DNA of 64,000 nucleotides from Candidatus Sumerlaeota bacterium (GTDB lineage Bacteria; Sumerlaeota; Sumerlaeia; SLMS01; JAHLLQ01): NCBI GenBank assembly GCA_030156535.1, contig JASGMJ010000012.1, positions 1 to 64,000 on the forward strand. The letters are read 5' to 3'. Below, piece after piece: positions 54,120-62,465 of this stretch. Position 1 is the first letter of the stretch. Every line of letters begins with the position of its first letter. A program made the position numbers and the translations under genes. The notes beneath the pieces are model-generated. The model made no database searches and had not been told where the DNA came from. It saw only the letters and a list, made by a program, of their open reading frames with translations.

Positions 54120-54676
54120 GGGGCGCTGACGGTCTCCACGGTGAGATGGGTGTTCGAGTAGATGCAGATTTGGCCCGAGATGGCGAGGGATTCGCGCACG
54201 ATGGCCTCGGCGTCGAGATCGGAATGGCGATGGAGCGCCAGCGCGGCAGCCTGGGCGTAGGCCCCACCGCTGCCGATGCCGATCACGTCGTCGTCGGGCT
54301 CGATCACGTCGCCCGTGCCGGAAAGCAGCAGAATTTTCGAGGCATCGGCGACCACCATCATCGCCTCGAGGCGGCGCAGCATCCGGTCGGTGCGCCACAA
54401 CTTGGCGAGTTCAACGCTGGCGCGCTGGAGGTTACCGCCATTTTCTTCGAGTTTGGCCTCGAAGTGGTCGAGCAGCGCAAAGGCATCCGCCGTGGCACCG
54501 GCGAACCCGGTGAGAACCTGATCCTTGTAGATGCGGCGCACCTTGCGGGCGCCCTGCTTGATCAAAATCTTATCGAGCGTCACCTGGCCGTCGCCGCCCA
54601 GAGCGGTGAGACCGTTCCTGCGCACGGCCAGAATCGTCGTTGAGTGCCAACCGGCCTGTTCACGTTTTGTGGGCAT
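54116..54676 (-). CDS. hslV: HslV (ClpQ) peptidase subunit
   Basis: The threonine peptidase of the HslUV proteasome-like complex. The 186-residue precursor has the mature start [10 protein letters not shown] after a 12-residue propeptide, so Thr13 becomes the N-terminal nucleophile. [42 protein letters not shown] and [14 protein letters not shown] are conserved. The ATPase partner hslU, usually adjacent, is absent; queF follows instead, overlapping by four bases. An hslU elsewhere on the chromosome must be assumed. Confidence 0.94.
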   Translation of the reverse strand: MPTKREQAGWHSTTILAVRRNGLTALGGDGQVTLDKILIKQGARKVRRIYKDQVLTGFAGATADAFALLDHFEAKLEENGGNLQRASVELAKLWRTDRMLRRLEAMMVVADASKILLLSGTGDVIEPDDDVIGIGSGGAYAQAAALALHRHSDLDAEAIVRESLAISGQICIYSNTHLTVETVSAP

Positions 54677-54856
54677 AAGGAGAGTTTCCTGGGAAATGAT
54701 CGTCTTGGGTCACCTAATTCGATGAGCACTCGGGTTGGCAAACGCAAACAAGGCACCTTCTGAAACGGCGAACAAGAATTGAGCTTGCAGGCTCTTCTGA
54801 ACGGTGCAGGATGTACGAGGATGCGGGGATAAGAACTCCATCAAAGACGAGGTTAT

Positions 54857-56812
54857 ATGATGAGACGCACTATTGGGGTAGGAATGGCCTGCGCACTTCT
54901 GGCCTTCCCGGGACCGGCCACAGCGCAGCAGAAAGCAGACGGCAGCGCCAAGCAGTTGGCAAAGTATAATGGCAATAATGCAAATGTCTTGAAGCTGACC
55001 AGCGACCTGAACGCCGCCGTGACGGCGGCGAAGAACAAGTCAACAGCTCCGGCCTTCGTCTCAGCGCGGGCCGAGAAGGCCAAGCGCGGCGGGAAGTACC
55101 AGCTGCAAGTGGCTGTGACGGACATCGACAAGGTCTCCCAAGTAGCCACCAAGGCCGGGCTCGATGTTGTGGACTCGTTTGACATGTACGGATGCCGCAG
55201 TCTGACTGTGCGGACCAGCGACCTGTTGAAGCTGGACGCGTTGCTGGAAATGCCTGAAGTGAAGCAAGTTGCGTTCGAGTATCTGGCGCACACACACACT
55301 GGCAGCGTGGACGGACAAGCGGACCTGGCCTTGAACGCCACAGCGGCGAAGAGCAACTTCGGGGTGGACGGATCAGGAGTCCGCATCGGCATCCTGAGTG
55401 ACACGTTCAACCGGGTCGGCACGGCCGGCACGCTGTCCGGTGGCTTCCTGTCGGGGACAGACTCACAGCTCTCAGGCGACCTGCCCGCCAGCATCCGCGT
55501 GGTGGATATTGGCCCAGGCAGTGGCTCGGACGAGGGACGTGGCATGGCCGAACTCGTACACGATGTGGCGCCGGGGGCCGACCTCTCCTGGGCATCGGCC
55601 TTCTCGGGGTACACACAGTTTGCGACCAACATTTTGGCCCTCGCCACGGATACCGGGTATGAGTGTGACATCATCGTCGACGATGTAGGCTACTTCGTGT
55701 CACCGATGTACCAGGATGGGCCAATCGCACAGGCCTATCAGGACGCCTTTGACCTTTACGGCGTGGCCTGCTTCTCCAGCGCGGGCAATAATGCCTCCAA
55801 TGCCCACGAGGGGGTGTATACCGACATCAATCCCGGAAGTGACGAGACCCTGACACTCCCCGGGGGGGACGACCTGCATGACTTCGGCGGCGGCGACACC
55901 CACCTGCAAATCAGCCTGGCAAATAACGCCACGGTGACTGTGACGCTGCACTGGGACGAGCCCTACAGCGGTTCTTCCCTGGGTGCCGGGGCCGGGTCTG
56001 AAGCAGATTTCGACCTCTACTTGGTAACATCGACGGCGCTGCCAATCACCGCCGGAATCGTCGCAGCCTCGAGCACCACCAGCCAAGGCACGAGCGGCTC
56101 CCCCAGCGGCGACCCCGTGGAGGTGCTGCAGTACACCAACACTACCGGCAGTACCGAGACCTTGCACGTCGTCGTCGATCACTTTGACGGCATCGACACG
56201 TCGACCATCCATGTGGACATCAACGGTGCGACGATCGTCGACTCCAGCTTGATCGGAGCCCGAACAGTATACGGACACAACAGCGCGGCAGGCGTGATGG
56301 GGGTCGCAGCCTCAAACTGGATCGACATTGAGTTGGGTGGCGGACTCAGCCCGACAGGAGGCGTCGATCCAGAAAGCTTCACCTCTCTGGGCGGCGCGTT
56401 ACCCTTCAAGTTCGACGAGACCGGTGCCCCGATGGCAACCGTGACCCGCAACAAGCCAGACATAACAGCTCCCGACGGAACGAACACGTCGTTCTTCGGC
56501 CAACCGACCATCTTTGGTGGAACCCCTGGACTTTACAAGGGCGAGGATGACGCCTTCCCGAACTTCTTCGGCACATCAGCGGCAGCGCCTCACGCAGCAG
56601 CGGTGGCAGCCCTGATCATGGAAGCCCTTCCGGGCGCAACGGCCAGCGACGTCTATACCGGGCTAAAGGGCTCGGCGGTGGACATGAACACCGGCGCGAG
56701 CGACGGAACGGCGGCAGGCTACGACTACCGCACAGGCTTCGGCTATATCGATGCCGATGCAGCCATCGGTATCACGTTGCCCGTCGAGCTCGACATGTTC
56801 GCCATCGACTAA
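54857..56812 (+). CDS. secreted subtilase-like protein with altered catalytic His motif
   Basis: A 651-residue exported protein with a signal peptide (MRRTIGVGMACALLAFPGPATA), a propeptide region and an S8 domain. The Asp box is RIGILSDTFN (Asp182) and the Ser box GTSAAAPHAAAVAAL (Ser574). At the place of the His box (HGT) the sequence is SDEGRGMAELVHDVAPGADL, so the usual His is not there; the nearest is His235 in VHDVAPG. A beta-sandwich insert with HVVVDHFDG lies between. The C-terminus ends LPVELDMFAID. Peptidase activity is uncertain. Divergent from hslV. Confidence 0.72.
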   Translation: MMRRTIGVGMACALLAFPGPATAQQKADGSAKQLAKYNGNNANVLKLTSDLNAAVTAAKNKSTAPAFVSARAEKAKRGGKYQLQVAVTDIDKVSQVATKAGLDVVDSFDMYGCRSLTVRTSDLLKLDALLEMPEVKQVAFEYLAHTHTGSVDGQADLALNATAAKSNFGVDGSGVRIGILSDTFNRVGTAGTLSGGFLSGTDSQLSGDLPASIRVVDIGPGSGSDEGRGMAELVHDVAPGADLSWASAFSGYTQFATNILALATDTGYECDIIVDDVGYFVSPMYQDGPIAQAYQDAFDLYGVACFSSAGNNASNAHEGVYTDINPGSDETLTLPGGDDLHDFGGGDTHLQISLANNATVTVTLHWDEPYSGSSLGAGAGSEADFDLYLVTSTALPITAGIVAASSTTSQGTSGSPSGDPVEVLQYTNTTGSTETLHVVVDHFDGIDTSTIHVDINGATIVDSSLIGARTVYGHNSAAGVMGVAASNWIDIELGGGLSPTGGVDPESFTSLGGALPFKFDETGAPMATVTRNKPDITAPDGTNTSFFGQPTIFGGTPGLYKGEDDAFPNFFGTSAAAPHAAAVAALIMEALPGATASDVYTGLKGSAVDMNTGASDGTAAGYDYRTGFGYIDADAAIGITLPVELDMFAID

Positions 56813-56840
56813 GTTGTCCGGCACCACAGAACGCAAAGCA

Positions 56841-56874
56841 GGCGGCGGGGCTTCGGCTCCGCCGCCTCTTCTTT
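56841..56874. terminator. bidirectional terminator between the subtilase-like gene and trpF
   Basis: An 11-bp stem ggcggcggggc / gctccgccgcc (56841-56851 with 56856-56866, one G-U pair) is capped by a UUCG tetraloop and followed by tcttcttt. It lies between convergent genes. Confidence 0.92.
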
Positions 56875-57532
56875 ATCCTGCCGAGCGCACGGCCTGCATG
56901 AATGCTCCGAGCTTGGCCGCATCCAGTCTGCATTCCGTTCGCACGCCGCTGCAAAGATCCAGGCCGAACGGGCGCACCTGCCGCACGGCTTCGGCGACGT
57001 TTCCGGAATGCAGCCCGCCCGCGAGAAACACGGGAAGATCGACGGCGCGGCAAAGACGCTCGCTGATCGACCAGTCGTGAACGCGTCCCGTGCCGCCAAG
57101 CTCCTTGACGGCGGCGCCGGGATTGCCCGAGTCCAGCAGCAAGGCGTCCACGGCACCCTCGGACGCGAGCGCCTCGGCCTCGCGCAGCGCCTCTTCGCCC
57201 CGAACGTGGAGCACTTGGATGATCCCGATGCCGGGCAGGGCGTCGCGCAACCGCCGATGCTCCCCCGCCGGCAGGGCGTCGACAAGCTGGAGCGCGTTGG
57301 TGCGGCAACGGCGATGCTGCTCGATAATGGCATCGGCCCGCGTGCGCGCCGTCAGCAGCACCGACGTCACCCCGGGCGGAACGGCGTCAGCGATTTCGGC
57401 AACGCGTTCGTCGGAAATCACACCGGGGCCACTGGGCATTTCGGAAACGAGCCCGATCAGCGAGGCGCCTGCTTCGATGGCAAGACGCGCCTCAAGGATC
57501 GACGAGATGCAGCAGACTTTGATGCGAGGCAT
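56873..57532 (-). CDS. trpF: phosphoribosylanthranilate isomerase (TrpF-like)
   Basis: A 219-residue TIM barrel of the PRAI family. The N-terminal RIKVCCISS replaces the common KICGIT but keeps the catalytic cysteine; the catalytic Asp is in LLLDSGNPG. FLAGGLHSGNV and LDLCSGVRTE are the phosphate-binding C-terminal strands. The start is the ATG at 57532. No other tryptophan genes are adjacent, and the motif drift leaves room for a divergent paralogue with another substrate. Confidence 0.8.
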   Translation of the reverse strand: MPRIKVCCISSILEARLAIEAGASLIGLVSEMPSGPGVISDERVAEIADAVPPGVTSVLLTARTRADAIIEQHRRCRTNALQLVDALPAGEHRRLRDALPGIGIIQVLHVRGEEALREAEALASEGAVDALLLDSGNPGAAVKELGGTGRVHDWSISERLCRAVDLPVFLAGGLHSGNVAEAVRQVRPFGLDLCSGVRTECRLDAAKLGAFMQAVRSAG

Positions 57533-57808
57533 TCTTCTCACCGATTCGTGCGGAGTCATGCGGGACCCCAAATGGCCAACGCGCTCCACAAGGAAGCGCG
57601 CAGGCGGCGCGCCATTCTTCGAGCACGTCGAAGCTCCGCGTTCAGAAGTCCAACGCGAAAACGAATCCTTTGGACCCTCCCGGATGCCGGTCGTCAACCG
57701 GATCGCCCGATTGCGCGGGCAAAGATTCCCGCCAACGCTGTTGACGCCCTTCCGGCGGCACCCGGAACCTGTCCGTCACGCGATACTCCCCCACCCGGGC
57801 CGCCCTGC

Positions 57809-59779
57809 ATGTACCTCGACCACTATGGTTTTCAACGCGAGCCGTTCAATATCACGCCGGACTCGCGCTTTCTTTTTTCCTCCACGCGCCACAAGGAGGC
57901 GATGGCGGCGCTGCTCTATGGCATCGAGCAGCGCAAGGGGTTCATCGCCCTCACCGGCGAGATCGGCAGCGGCAAGACCACGATCTGCCGCACGCTGCTC
58001 AAGGAATTGCGCCGCGATGACATCCGCCTGGCGCTGATTCTCAATCCCCAACTCGACGACCTCGAACTCCTGCAGGCCATCAATGCCGAGTACGGGATCC
58101 CCCACACCAGCACGTCGAAGCGCGAGCTCCTCGACGAGCTCAACGGCTTCCTCCTCGAGGAATACGAGAAGGGGAACAACTGCGTCCTGATCATCGACGA
58201 GAGCCAGCGCCTCTCGCCCGTCGCGCTCGAACAGGTCCGGCTGATCTCCAACCTCGAACTCGAAGACACCAAACTCATTCAGATCGGACTCGTTGGCCAG
58301 CCCGAACTCGACGACTTGCTCCACCTCCCCGAACTCGAACAGCTCAACCAGCGCATCACGGTGCGCTACCACATCGATCCGCTCGATTTCGACGAGATGG
58401 AGGAGTACATCGTGCATCGGCTGCACATTGCCGAGCCGGAGCACCCTGTTTCCTTTTCCCCGAAAGCCCTGAAGGCCATTTATCAGTATAGCGGCGGCAT
58501 CCCGAGAAAGATCAACGTTTTGTGCGATCGCTGCCTGCTGATTACGTTTGTCTCCGGCGGGTTTGAAGTCAGCGCCGATCACGCGCGCCGAGCCATCGAG
58601 GAAGTGCGGGGGAAGCGTCGCTCCAGGCAGGGTGCCAAGGGCGCTCACAAAGAAGACGGCGGCGCGGCGGCGGCAGGCGAAGCAGGCCGCCCCGGCAGCC
58701 AGGGGCTGATCGCGCTGGCCATCGTTGCTGCGGCGCTCGTCGTGGCGGCAGCGGTTCTGCTGCGTCCGCGTCCCGCGCCGGATGATCGCGTCGCGCTCGT
58801 CACCCCAGCGACCGAGCGCACCGCCGTCCCCACACCACCGGACGCGGAACCGACGCAACTTCCTCCCTCGCCAACCCCCGAGCCGCAACCGGGCATCCTT
58901 CCCACACCGGTCGTCGCGACGCCCACCCCGGAAGCCGTTGCCCCCACGCCCGCCCCCACACCGGAACCGACGCCCGCGCCGACTCCCCAGCCCACTCCCG
59001 AACCCACGCCCCAACCGACTCCTCAACCCACTCCTGCGCCGACGCCTGCACCGACGCCCGAACCGCCTCCCCCGCCGACGCCCTCACCGACGCCCCAGAC
59101 CATTGCCTCGGCGCCCACGCCTGTTCCCACACCCGCGCCGGAATGGAGCTACGACGCCAATGGCATCATGCGGGTCGAGCGCCCCGAGTTCAGTTTCGCG
59201 GCCTGCGTGCTGACCTGGGTTTCGCTGGCGCGCGATCAGAAGCTGCCACCCGAGGAACTCGCACCGTTGCGTTCACTGAACGCGGAGGAAATCGCCCGCC
59301 TGCAGCTGACGAAGGGCGAGCCGCCCCTGTACCTGCGCGAGGCCGTGGTGCCGACGGCGGTTTCCGTGCTCGTCCCCTCGATGCTCCCGGCGCTGGTGCA
59401 GGTGGACCGGCGCGAGACGCGCTTCGGGCCGTGGTCGGTGGCCGTCAAACGCGAGGGGGACACGATTTATCTGGCCGACCCGGTGAAGGGGCGCCAAGTG
59501 GTCTCGGTGGAAGAATTGGAGCGCGTGCTGGCCGGCGTCGTGATTCCCTACTCCGACGAGCAGGGAATCACGGGCCTGAAGCCGGGAGCCTCGGGAGAGA
59601 AGGTGCGCGCCCTGCAGACCAGACTGCGTGCGGTTGACGTTTACAGCGGCGAGTTGAACGGACTATTCAACGACGAGACGGAGAAAGCCGTCCAAAACCT
59701 GCGGGCGCGGCTGGGTCTGCCCGGTGCATCGACCATTGATCCGATGCTGGCGATTCTGCTGCTTCAGGAAACGAAATGA
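57809..59779 (+). CDS. gspA: GspA-like AAA+ ATPase with periplasmic peptidoglycan-binding domain
   Basis: A 656-residue membrane ATPase of the GspA/ExeA type, which remodels peptidoglycan so that the type II secretion secretin can assemble. The cytoplasmic AAA domain starts YLDHYGFQREPFNITPD, with Walker A GEIGSGKTT (50-58) and Walker B CVLIIDE (125-131). A membrane helix (299-318) is followed by a Pro/Thr repeat linker (about 340-443, PTP/PEPTPAPTPQ units), a degenerate C39-peptidase-like region (FSFAACVLTW) and a PG_binding_1 domain (LKPGASGEKVRALQTRL). The ATG at 57809 begins family homology. It overlaps gspB by four bases. Confidence 0.88.
   Translation: MYLDHYGFQREPFNITPDSRFLFSSTRHKEAMAALLYGIEQRKGFIALTGEIGSGKTTICRTLLKELRRDDIRLALILNPQLDDLELLQAINAEYGIPHTSTSKRELLDELNGFLLEEYEKGNNCVLIIDESQRLSPVALEQVRLISNLELEDTKLIQIGLVGQPELDDLLHLPELEQLNQRITVRYHIDPLDFDEMEEYIVHRLHIAEPEHPVSFSPKALKAIYQYSGGIPRKINVLCDRCLLITFVSGGFEVSADHARRAIEEVRGKRRSRQGAKGAHKEDGGAAAAGEAGRPGSQGLIALAIVAAALVVAAAVLLRPRPAPDDRVALVTPATERTAVPTPPDAEPTQLPPSPTPEPQPGILPTPVVATPTPEAVAPTPAPTPEPTPAPTPQPTPEPTPQPTPQPTPAPTPAPTPEPPPPPTPSPTPQTIASAPTPVPTPAPEWSYDANGIMRVERPEFSFAACVLTWVSLARDQKLPPEELAPLRSLNAEEIARLQLTKGEPPLYLREAVVPTAVSVLVPSMLPALVQVDRRETRFGPWSVAVKREGDTIYLADPVKGRQVVSVEELERVLAGVVIPYSDEQGITGLKPGASGEKVRALQTRLRAVDVYSGELNGLFNDETEKAVQNLRARLGLPGASTIDPMLAILLLQETK
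58829..59138 (+). repeat. degenerate Pro-Thr codon repeat in the gspA linker
   Basis: About 310 bp encode a low-complexity linker of alternating TP, PTPE, PTPA and PTPQ units. The DNA is a degenerate ccnacncc/ccgacgcc-type repeat prone to slippage. A similar tract recurs in the downstream gspB gene (about 60034-60195). Confidence 0.85.
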
Positions 59780-60420
59780 GTACGATTCTCGACGCACTGG
59801 AGAAGGCCAATCAGGCCCGCCGCAAGGGGGAGGGTGGGGCGCTGGGCGCTGGACCGACGGCTCGGGAGCGCCAGCTCGCCGAAGCGGCCGAGCGCGAACG
59901 GCGCCGGACCCGGATTCTGCTCTTTGCCATCATCGCGGCCATCGTGCTGCTGCTTGCGGCCACAGGAACGATTCTGATTCTTGTTACTGGGGGAACGCCC
60001 CGGGACCCCTCGGGCCAGTCCCAGGTTGCTCTCGCTCCCGCGCCCACGGCCACGCCCGTGCCGACTCCCCAGCCAACCCCCGAGCCCACGCCGGTTCCCT
60101 CGCCCACACCAACCCCGATTCCGCCCACCCCCACGCCACCGCCACCGACGCCCGCACCGTCGCCGACTCCCAGGGCCGTCATCACGCCCACGCCAGGGCG
60201 CTTCTCCGACAGTCAGGTCGTTTATCCCGCCGACCTCAACGTCCGCATTGAGGGGGCGCTGATCGACGGCACGAACTCGACCATCGTCATCGACGGCAAT
60301 CTGGTCGATATTGGACGCAAATACCGAGGAATCCGCCCGCTGGCGATCAACGGGCCGTTGATCGAGGCCGAATATGACCAGGGAGGCAGCACCGTGACCA
60401 TTTTCATTCGTTATAAATAG
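59776..60420 (+). CDS. gspB: GspB-like type II secretion accessory protein
   Basis: A 214-residue protein with the diagnostic N-terminus MSTILDALEKANQARR of GspB/ExeB, a membrane helix (about 47-70), a Pro/Thr-rich linker (87-140) like that of GspA, and a compact C-terminal periplasmic domain (VVYPADLNVRIEGALIDG... ending FIRYK). It forms a complex with GspA to insert the secretin. It starts inside the gspA stop codon (ATGA). No other type II secretion genes are in the window. Confidence 0.85.
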   Translation: MSTILDALEKANQARRKGEGGALGAGPTARERQLAEAAERERRRTRILLFAIIAAIVLLLAATGTILILVTGGTPRDPSGQSQVALAPAPTATPVPTPQPTPEPTPVPSPTPTPIPPTPTPPPPTPAPSPTPRAVITPTPGRFSDSQVVYPADLNVRIEGALIDGTNSTIVIDGNLVDIGRKYRGIRPLAINGPLIEAEYDQGGSTVTIFIRYK

Positions 60421-60519
60421 GCGGTCAGGACATTTGGGCTCATGCTGGAACCCGACTTGACCACTTTGCCCCGCTCTGCCACCCTTCAATCCACTTTGCG
60501 AAACCGGGAGACACACTCT

Positions 60520-60993
60520 ATGGCCAATTCGATCGTCACGATGGAAACTTCGAAGGGAACGATCAAGATTCGCCTTTTCGACGATAAAGTCCCGAATACC
60601 ACCAAAAACTTCAAAGACCTGATTGCCAAGGGCTACTACGACGGCTTGGTCTTTCACCGCGTGATCAAGGACTTCATGCTGCAGGGCGGCTGCCCCAAGG
60701 GCACGGGAACGGGCGGCCCGGGCTATACGTTCGACGACGAGTTCCACCCCGACCTCAAGCACACCAAGCCTGGAATCCTTTCCATGGCCAACGCCGGTCC
60801 CAACACGAACGGCAGCCAGTTCTTCATCACCACGGTCCCCACTCCCTGGCTCGACAATCGCCACAGCGTCTTTGGCGAAGTCATTGAGGGCATGGACGTC
60901 GTGAAGGCCATTGAGGCAACGAAGACGGGCCCGAACGACCGCCCCGTCGAGGACATCACGATGAAGAAGGTTACTGTCGAGACGCCTGCCTGA
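60520..60993 (+). CDS. ppiB: cyclophilin-type peptidyl-prolyl cis-trans isomerase
   Basis: A 157-residue cytoplasmic cyclophilin (no signal peptide). It has the catalytic region [25 protein letters not shown] with the conserved Arg, [17 protein letters not shown] and the terminal [12 protein letters not shown] box. The start is the ATG at 60520 with GGGAG about ten bases upstream. It is followed by a terminator and appears monocistronic. Confidence 0.94.
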   Translation: MANSIVTMETSKGTIKIRLFDDKVPNTTKNFKDLIAKGYYDGLVFHRVIKDFMLQGGCPKGTGTGGPGYTFDDEFHPDLKHTKPGILSMANAGPNTNGSQFFITTVPTPWLDNRHSVFGEVIEGMDVVKAIEATKTGPNDRPVEDITMKKVTVETPA

Positions 60994-61075
60994 TACCAGG
61001 GCGTCTTCAAACTCCTGTTTCTTGAGAACGTGTTGGACCCTCGACTGAAAGAGGACACCCGATTCTCAACGTGAA

Positions 61076-61104
61076 CCCCGCCGGCGGAAATCGGCGGGGG
61101 TTTT
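61076..61104 (+). terminator. intrinsic terminator after the cyclophilin gene
   Basis: An eight-base-pair perfect stem ccccgccg / cggcgggg (61076-61083 with 61092-61099), eight-base loop, then gtttt. It lies about 80 bases after the stop and just before the next gene. Confidence 0.85.
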
Positions 61105-61119
61105 CGTTCCGGCCCAACT

Positions 61120-62265
61120 GTGAGCAAACGCGATAGGCCCTTCGAGTCATCCGAGACGCCGCTCCCACTGGGGCGCAGCGCCCCTGCTGTCTGTCCCCAA
61201 CCGCCCATTTATCCGGAGACGGGCGACGCGAACGCGCGGCGCCTGGCGGGTTACTTCGACGCGGAGGGGAGGCCGTTGGTCGCCTCGGCGCGTGAGGTCG
61301 CACCGCCCGGCGACAATCCCCTGACGTTCGTGCAGCGCTTGGGCGAACGTCTCGCGTGGACCACAATTCACGGCCGCATCGTATGGCCCCAGAACGCCCG
61401 GAACAACGTGCTCTCCTACTATCTGCTGGGGCGGCGGCGCGGTTCCGTGGGCGAATGGCTTGTCACCCTGGCGCCATTCGCCCTGATGATGATGCTGGAC
61501 ATCGGCGCTCTCGCAAGCTGGGCTTCCCGATCATTCCCTGCCTTGATTGTTGTCCAGTTCGTCCTCGGTTCGCTCCTCTTCTTTCCCCTGCTGTTTCTCT
61601 CCTCCGCTGCTCTCGGTTTTTTGCATGTGAGTGCGGTCCAAAACTCGGTTTCTTTCGGAGAAATCGCGGTAACGCGGCTCGAACCGGGCGCGCTGCTCTA
61701 TGGCCTGTCGGTGCGTCCGCTCGCCAACCTGCATCTGTTCAATCTCCTCTACAACGTCATCTCATACGGTTCGTTGGCCGTCGTCACCCTGCTCGTTGTC
61801 GGCGAGTCCACCGCCACCTTCGGCCGAACCGCACCCCTGCCAAGCGACATCGTGAACGCCACAGTGGGCTTGGGCATCGCACTCGCCATCGTCCTGATCC
61901 GGGGTATTCTTTACGCCCTCATCATCAACCTCGGGGTTGGCTTCGCCGTGCGTGCCCGCCTGTTCCACCGGCAGAACAAAGAGGCTGTGGTGCGCTTCTT
62001 CAAGGACGTCTCCCTGTTTATCATGGAATACGCGGTATTGATGCTTTGCTCCTTCTTTCTGTTCATAACTCTTGCTTTCGCAGGAGTTTGCTGCGCGTTT
62101 CCCTTTGCCGCTCTCTCGATCTTTCTCCTTTCTGTTTTCCTCAAGCGCCTGATTCGCCGCGCGGCCATTGTCATCGAGTTCACGACGCGCCACTTCCGCC
62201 ATTGGTGGATCTGGATGCCAGAGGAGGATACCGGCATTCCGGAGGAAGTGGCGGCGGAGTGGTAG
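61120..62265 (+). CDS. unknown polytopic membrane protein
   Basis: A 381-residue protein starting at GTG 61120. The first 110 residues are soluble and include a Pro-rich segment; then about six hydrophobic helices follow (around 112-135, 140-165, 203-225, 245-270, 295-325 and an adjoining segment). The C-terminus is charged, with WWIWMPEEDTG. I recognise no family. It lies upstream of yidC, separated by about 200 bp, which may be coincidental or reflect a role in membrane biogenesis. Confidence 0.6.
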   Translation: MSKRDRPFESSETPLPLGRSAPAVCPQPPIYPETGDANARRLAGYFDAEGRPLVASAREVAPPGDNPLTFVQRLGERLAWTTIHGRIVWPQNARNNVLSYYLLGRRRGSVGEWLVTLAPFALMMMLDIGALASWASRSFPALIVVQFVLGSLLFFPLLFLSSAALGFLHVSAVQNSVSFGEIAVTRLEPGALLYGLSVRPLANLHLFNLLYNVISYGSLAVVTLLVVGESTATFGRTAPLPSDIVNATVGLGIALAIVLIRGILYALIINLGVGFAVRARLFHRQNKEAVVRFFKDVSLFIMEYAVLMLCSFFLFITLAFAGVCCAFPFAALSIFLLSVFLKRLIRRAAIVIEFTTRHFRHWWIWMPEEDTGIPEEVAAEW

Positions 62266-62465
62266 GCGGCGGAGACTCGCCCCCCTGGGTACCAGCTTCG
62301 GGCAGGAGCGGATTTGCCACACGCGGGCTTGAAAGCGGGCATCTTGTCCTTGCAACCAGCGGGAGGCCTCCCGAACACTCCCCGGCCCGCTCAAAGCATC
62401 ATCGTAGCGGGGTCTTGCCTGGCTACGGCCCGCAACCAAATCAACCACCAAGGCACCATCGCTGA

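Noticed and set aside
57008..57808. N-terminal extension of the gspA frame back to 57008.
   Set aside because: The extension is antisense to trpF and not GspA-like; family similarity begins at the ATG at 57809.
58829..60195. Pro/Thr codon repeats as a possible CRISPR or minisatellite array.
   Set aside because: They are degenerate, in frame and explained by protein linkers; no spacer structure is present.
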